11,697 nt of DNA from Hirudo medicinalis (Eukaryota; Annelida; Clitellata; Hirudinida; Hirudinidae): NCBI GenBank assembly GCA_011800805.1, contig MPNW01000661.1:68981-80677 (forward strand), written 5' to 3'. Numbering within the stretch: the first letter of the stretch is position 1; each line of letters starts with the position of its first letter. Made by a program: the position numbers and the translations under genes. Positions 7,674 to 11,697 of the stretch are shown here, piece by piece. The notes beneath the pieces are model-generated. The model had not been told where the DNA came from. It ran no database searches and was given only the letters and a program-made list of their open reading frames with translations.

Positions 7674-10600
7674 ATGGAAAACTTGACATTGAGTTAGTAT
7701 TTTTGAAGCTTTCAACATGAGTGGAAAATGTGAAATAAAATGCGTGTTTACTTAACCTCTTCTGAATGTTAGTTGGAGAATCTAGAAATTAAAGAAATTC
7801 AATATTTTCTATTTGCTCTAGAGTTTTTCGTCTACCTTTTCTACGTGGGACTGCTATCCTCACACCACTTCACACATACTTCTGTCATTCTTCAAGAAAA
7901 TCCGGATTGGTATCTTCAGGAAAGGGGGGATATTCCTTTGACTGGAGCTGGATTACTGGACGTCTACAAAAATGGCGACGGGCATCATGTCTTAGTCACG
8001 ACTTTCAGTGACAAATGCTTATCGAATGGCTCTGTTTTCGTGCTGAACTCGACAATACTCAAACATTTTATTCCGAACCTCTTAAAAGGAGGACCGTGTT
8101 TCCCAAGAAGTGTTCAAAGGACGCCAGGTAATTTAACAGTTACTTTGTTGGGTTTATAACCTCCCATGTCGACTATTCATCAGTTATTTACTAATTGTTC
8201 ATTTATTATGACTTGTTGAACCTTCTTAGAACGTTCCCTTTTCTTGAACAATATCAGCTTTATTCCATTGCATTGCATGCTTAGTTTTAAAGCAGTCTTT
8301 AAAAGAGTACGTTTACAGAATCTCTAATTAAAAATAATTTGTAATTATGGCATTTTTATTACTATGGTAACTTATTACTATAACTTTTTGACTTAGCAAC
8401 ATAATATTCCTCGTTATAGTTTTAAGTAAATTGTTAATCCAGGGTCACTTTTCTGAGCAACCAAGAATCCATTTTAAGCAGTTAAAACTTCTCCAACAGA
8501 CAATGCATTCGAGTTTCCCGCCATCACCATATCGTACGGTACTATCACTGGTAACTCTCCGGGCGGAATGAAAGCGGTTGATGTTAGCAACTTCACCAAT
8601 CCACAGTTCCACGACATAATCTCTCAGTCGAATGAGACCTATGAGTACAACAATCCGGTGTGGACAAGTCTTAAAGAATTTTTGGTCTGCCGAGGCGACA
8701 ATTCAAGCAGTAGGCTATTAACTGACTGAACTTAACTTAACCGCTTATAGTGGACCATAAGGGTTTCCTACTGTATAGAAATGCCACTCCACCTCACTAT
8801 CTTACTTGTTATTCTAGGCCGATTTTGACGTCCGCTGTTCCGAAGCCTTAATCTGATTCAAGTTATCAATCATTCTAATACTTGTAATTGTGCACTTACT
8901 TTTGCTTCAACGTTCAAGAACATTAAAAAAACTACTTTCAGGGCTCGTTAAGTGGAACTTGATGTATTTTGAAAATAATGGAAACAATCCTTGGAAAAAA
9001 AAGCTCCTCAAAGAAGACGTTTGTGACTTGGACATGGTTCTCTACGAGAATATTCATGACAAGTTTGATGCACTTTATGCAATCGATCGGGGTGGTCGGT
9101 CTTTGAACTTAATATGGCCTGAGAAAAGACGTGGAAATCCTGGAAGTTGGAAGCATAGTCAAGTAAGAAAACATTATTCGAAGCACGTTTGGTAGCCACG
9201 AAAGGCCAGAATCTGTCGTGATTAAAATAAATTCATTGAACGGGGCTCTTTGTCTTGAGTCAGCTGAGCTCCGACATCCAATTTGCAATTAAGATTATTA
9301 GCTCATGGGTAAAAAAAGCTCCCTAAATTGTTAAGGCCTCCCCAACGGGCTTGCGATGTCATTTTGGACTGGTTTACAAAGTTCATTCTATGATTAAGTG
9401 TTTGTAATAAAAGTTATTTAATGACCTCAATTTAAAGGCAATCAACTTCTACGGAATATTTAAGCATCACTAACACTTTTGATACGCTTTTATTTCAGAT
9501 CAAGAACATGTTATTCGCCGAAGGAGACTTCATTGACATAGAGTTGGTCGACCTGAACAACGACGGAGAGCGAGACTTGTTGGTATCAGTCACAGAGGGC
9601 AGGGGCGAAGTGAGGGCCTACGAGATCCCCAGGGAAAATTTCAGGTGAGAAGTGCCTTTGGAGCGTCGGCCATTTCAAGGAGAATCATGTTCTAAGTTGA
9701 ACGAGACTTCAGTAACCAGTAGACGATGTGACATCTTACTCAATGATTTGTGATTTCTAATTTGTTTAAAGTGGGTCATTTGAGCATTACTTATTTAAAC
9801 CAACTATTGGAAAGTAAATTCCGTTGAGAACGAGTGAATGGCACTCGATCCACGCACACCGAAGTCGTCATCTTGAGTTTCAGTAATTCCTTTCTTTGCT
9901 ATTTCGCAGTTTATTTTTGACCTTGTCTGGTTAGGTTTAATATTTCAGAATGATTATATTGCACAATTTAACACATTTATTTAATAATTAATTAAATAAT
10001 TACTTACTTATTTATTCAATTAATCATTCATTTCAATCGCTTAGAAATTCTTCCATGTACCGAGAGAAAAAGTTGGCAAAAAACTTCGCGAGTACTGACA
10101 ATCAGAAGATGTGTCCATTTGTTCTGAAGACGTTCCTTCCCTACAAAGGGTAAAAATATGCATGTTTTAAATATTGTAATAATTAATTAATAAATAATTA
10201 AAAATTAGCTAAGTAATAAATTTTCGATGAGGCGATTCTCTCCAGCAATTTGTGGAACTGCTTGAAGATTTCATGTTAAGTCAATTTTAGCAACAACGTG
10301 AAATTAATTTTCGTTCGCTAAGTTATTCAAGTTAAGTGTTTATGCCGGACTTCCTCTAATCTCTAAAAAGCAGAGATTTTTCGAAACTGATTGTTTCAAA
10401 CAAAGATTTTGGGAATATCTCGTGTCATCAATCAAGTCGATAATGACGGTTAAGCTCCTTAACTAACTTATTTACATATTCAAGGTACACAGGCAAGCCG
10501 TGGCTGCTCGTTTCAGGAGGATCGTGTGGTGATGCCTCCTACCTGGTCCCTCAGAGTCCGTTGCCTGATAATTGGGAATACCGGAGGTTCACCATACTCA

Positions 10601-11697
10601 AGGGATCTAATCAATCTTTAGTCTTTGGTGTTGAAGCTGTAGATATTGACGAAGATGGCTTTCCAGAGCTGTTCATTTCCTTGAATAAACGCAACATCAT
10701 AAAAGTGCTTTCTCTGAAGAAAGTCGAGTCGACCACTGCTACCGCCGAGACCACGGCTTCTTTTGTAGTCGCAAAGACAACGACGACGTCGGCTACAACT
10801 TCGACTGAAAGCTCCACTCCTGATGACTGCATCACGACTGCCACAACTGGTCCCCCAAATACCTACACAACGATCGGCTTAACGGAAACCAATCAACCAT
10901 CATTCACCTCTCTTGCAACCTCAGATGAACTTGTATCCACGACAAACTCCAGCTCAACAACTGACGGAGTGAGCAGCAACTTTGGATGGAGCGCTTCGAG
11001 CTCTCCGACCTCCGACGGTGACAACTCAACAACTAGACATTCGTCGAGCAATACGGTCCGTGCCACATCTGACGGCTTGATCACTGGAAACTCTCCAACG
11101 TTCGCTCACCTCGTCAGCGGTTTGTCTTCTCCAGCAGATGATGATGATGATGATGGTGGCTTCACAAGCGACAACAGCGTTTCGACTAATGCGGCTCATG
11201 AAACTTCTTCTTCAGCTCTACCAGCTACCGAGGGCATGACGACTGCTACCAATTTTACAACGGCTGTCTACAACAACATCGCAAGTTCTACGTCAGGGGA
11301 GTTTGAGTCTGCAAGCACCACTGATTCAACTGATGGACTGGCTACTGCAGCTTCTCCAACAACCTCAACAAGCAAACCTTTCTCAACTGATGAGGGAAAT
11401 ACAGACGCTGTTACAGTTTCAACTACTGCTGACGACAACACTACAGAGGGCAGTTTCACAACGATCGGGTACAACGCCAGTTCAAGTTCTTCGAGACCGG
11501 ATAAGGTTGGTTCTGCAAGCACCGACTCAGCTGATGGATTGACAACCGTCGTGTCTTTTCCAACTGATGCTGGCAACTCCACGTCCAAATATGTTTCTAC
11601 GGCTGTAGACTATGTCACCGTCACATCGTCATCAGGCGACAATAACCCCACAACCGGGCCCATGCCTACAATCGGGAGTGTTGTCCCAAGTTCACCG
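7674..11697 (+). CDS. Secreted or surface FG-GAP-like propeller protein with mucin-like stalk (3' end missing)
   Basis: Exons are 7674-7692, 7822-8127, 8500-8709, 8942-9162, 9499-9644, 10045-10149 and 10485 to the window edge. All introns are GT/AG and in frame, giving 740 codons so far. The 19-base first exon is inferred: it supplies MENLTL, which runs into FFVYLFYVGLLSS and makes a good signal peptide. Residues of about 25-415 form a region of beta-propeller type. Two clear Ca-binding loops of FG-GAP/VCBS type are DLNNDGERD (270-278) and DIDEDGFPE (389-397). Weaker blade motifs are LLDVYKNGDGHHVLV (exon 2) and AVDVSNFTNPQFHDI (exon 3). Several N-glycosylation sequons (NGS, NST, NFT, NET, NSS) fit an extracellular protein. 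From Ser418 onward the chain is Ser/Thr-rich, with six Asp at 554-559, and resembles an O-glycosylated stalk. Whether it ends in a membrane span or GPI signal lies outside the window. Ligand unknown; integrin alpha chains have related blades, but this is not an integrin by length or layout. Confidence 0.8.
9955..10044 (+). other. Very AT-rich 3' part of intron 5 of the propeller gene
   Basis: A low-complexity run of TAAT/ATTA words (for example taattaattaaataatta) ends at the acceptor used by exon 6. A similar stretch follows exon 6 (about 10175-10225). Such words match generic homeodomain cores but are expected in AT-rich introns. No specific function is supported. Confidence 0.4.
11137..11154 (+). 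repeat. GAT6 microsatellite in coding sequence
   Basis: Six tandem GAT codons encode Asp554-559 within the Ser/Thr-rich stalk. The triplet unit keeps the frame whatever the copy number, so this is a likely length polymorphism. Confidence 0.85.
11254..11697 (+). repeat. Degenerate tandem repeat of about 200 bases in the mucin-like region
   Basis: Two units start at 11254 (FTTAVYNN...) and 11455 (FTTIGYNA...), 201 bases or 67 codons apart. Both continue with an ASSS/IASS motif, SASTTDSTDGL or SASTDSADGL, and a TD-[EA]-GN block. A third unit appears to begin near 11660 (PTIGSVVPSS) and is cut by the window edge. Repeats of this kind are typical of mucin-like stalks. Confidence 0.6.

Noticed and set aside
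11268..11588. 106-residue minus-strand ORF, with similar ones at 10611-10844 and 10893-11084
   Set aside because: Antisense shadows of the Thr/Ser-rich stalk, which is continuous with the propeller exons on the plus strand.
1..11697. tRNA, rRNA, CRISPR array, transposon or viral insertion
   Set aside because: No cloverleaf with tRNA box motifs, no regular spaced repeats, no terminal repeats with target duplications, and no transposase, integrase or reverse transcriptase motifs were seen on reading both strands.

Overview
The window is nuclear DNA of a metazoan, most likely an invertebrate. Genes on both strands are split by short AT-rich introns (83 to about 400 bases) with canonical GT/AG borders. 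AATAAA poly(A) signals follow stop codons, and the products are animal-type: a mitoferrin, an FG-GAP propeller with a mucin-like stalk, and a possible BIR zinc domain. There are no bacterial operons, ribosome binding sites or terminators. The sequence alone does not identify the phylum.

From left to right the layout is as follows. (1) A small minus-strand ORF (423-707) may encode a divergent BIR-like protein. (2) Facing away from it, across an intergenic region of about 590 bases with several CCAAT boxes and a CpG-rich patch, is an unrecognised plus-strand gene of four exons (1300-2065; 161 residues in the best splice model). (3) Convergent to that gene, on the minus strand, is a complete four-exon mitoferrin (2325-3975; 327 residues), the clearest assignment here. 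(4) Across a second divergent intergenic region, which carries a perfect CRE and a 21-base palindrome, is a large single-exon plus-strand ORF (4726-6850). It encodes a low-complexity protein rich in Ser, Asn and Gln whose frame breaks at a run of ten A's. (5) An AT-rich spacer (6851-7673) holds one doubtful small ORF. (6) From 7674 to the right edge runs a seven-exon gene (3' end missing) for a secreted or surface protein: signal peptide, FG-GAP-like propeller blades with Ca-binding loops, then a Ser/Thr-rich stalk of more than 320 residues.

The genes do not form an obvious pathway. The architecture is a compact eukaryotic neighbourhood of divergent and convergent pairs. Mitoferrin brings iron into mitochondria, and the last gene acts outside the cell or at its surface. 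The other three products are unrecognised or weakly assigned. Exon borders were worked out by hand from splice consensus and reading-frame continuity. All introns of mitoferrin, and introns 2-6 of the last gene, are frame-consistent and well supported. Intron 2 of the gene at 1300 and the first exon of the last gene are the least certain calls.
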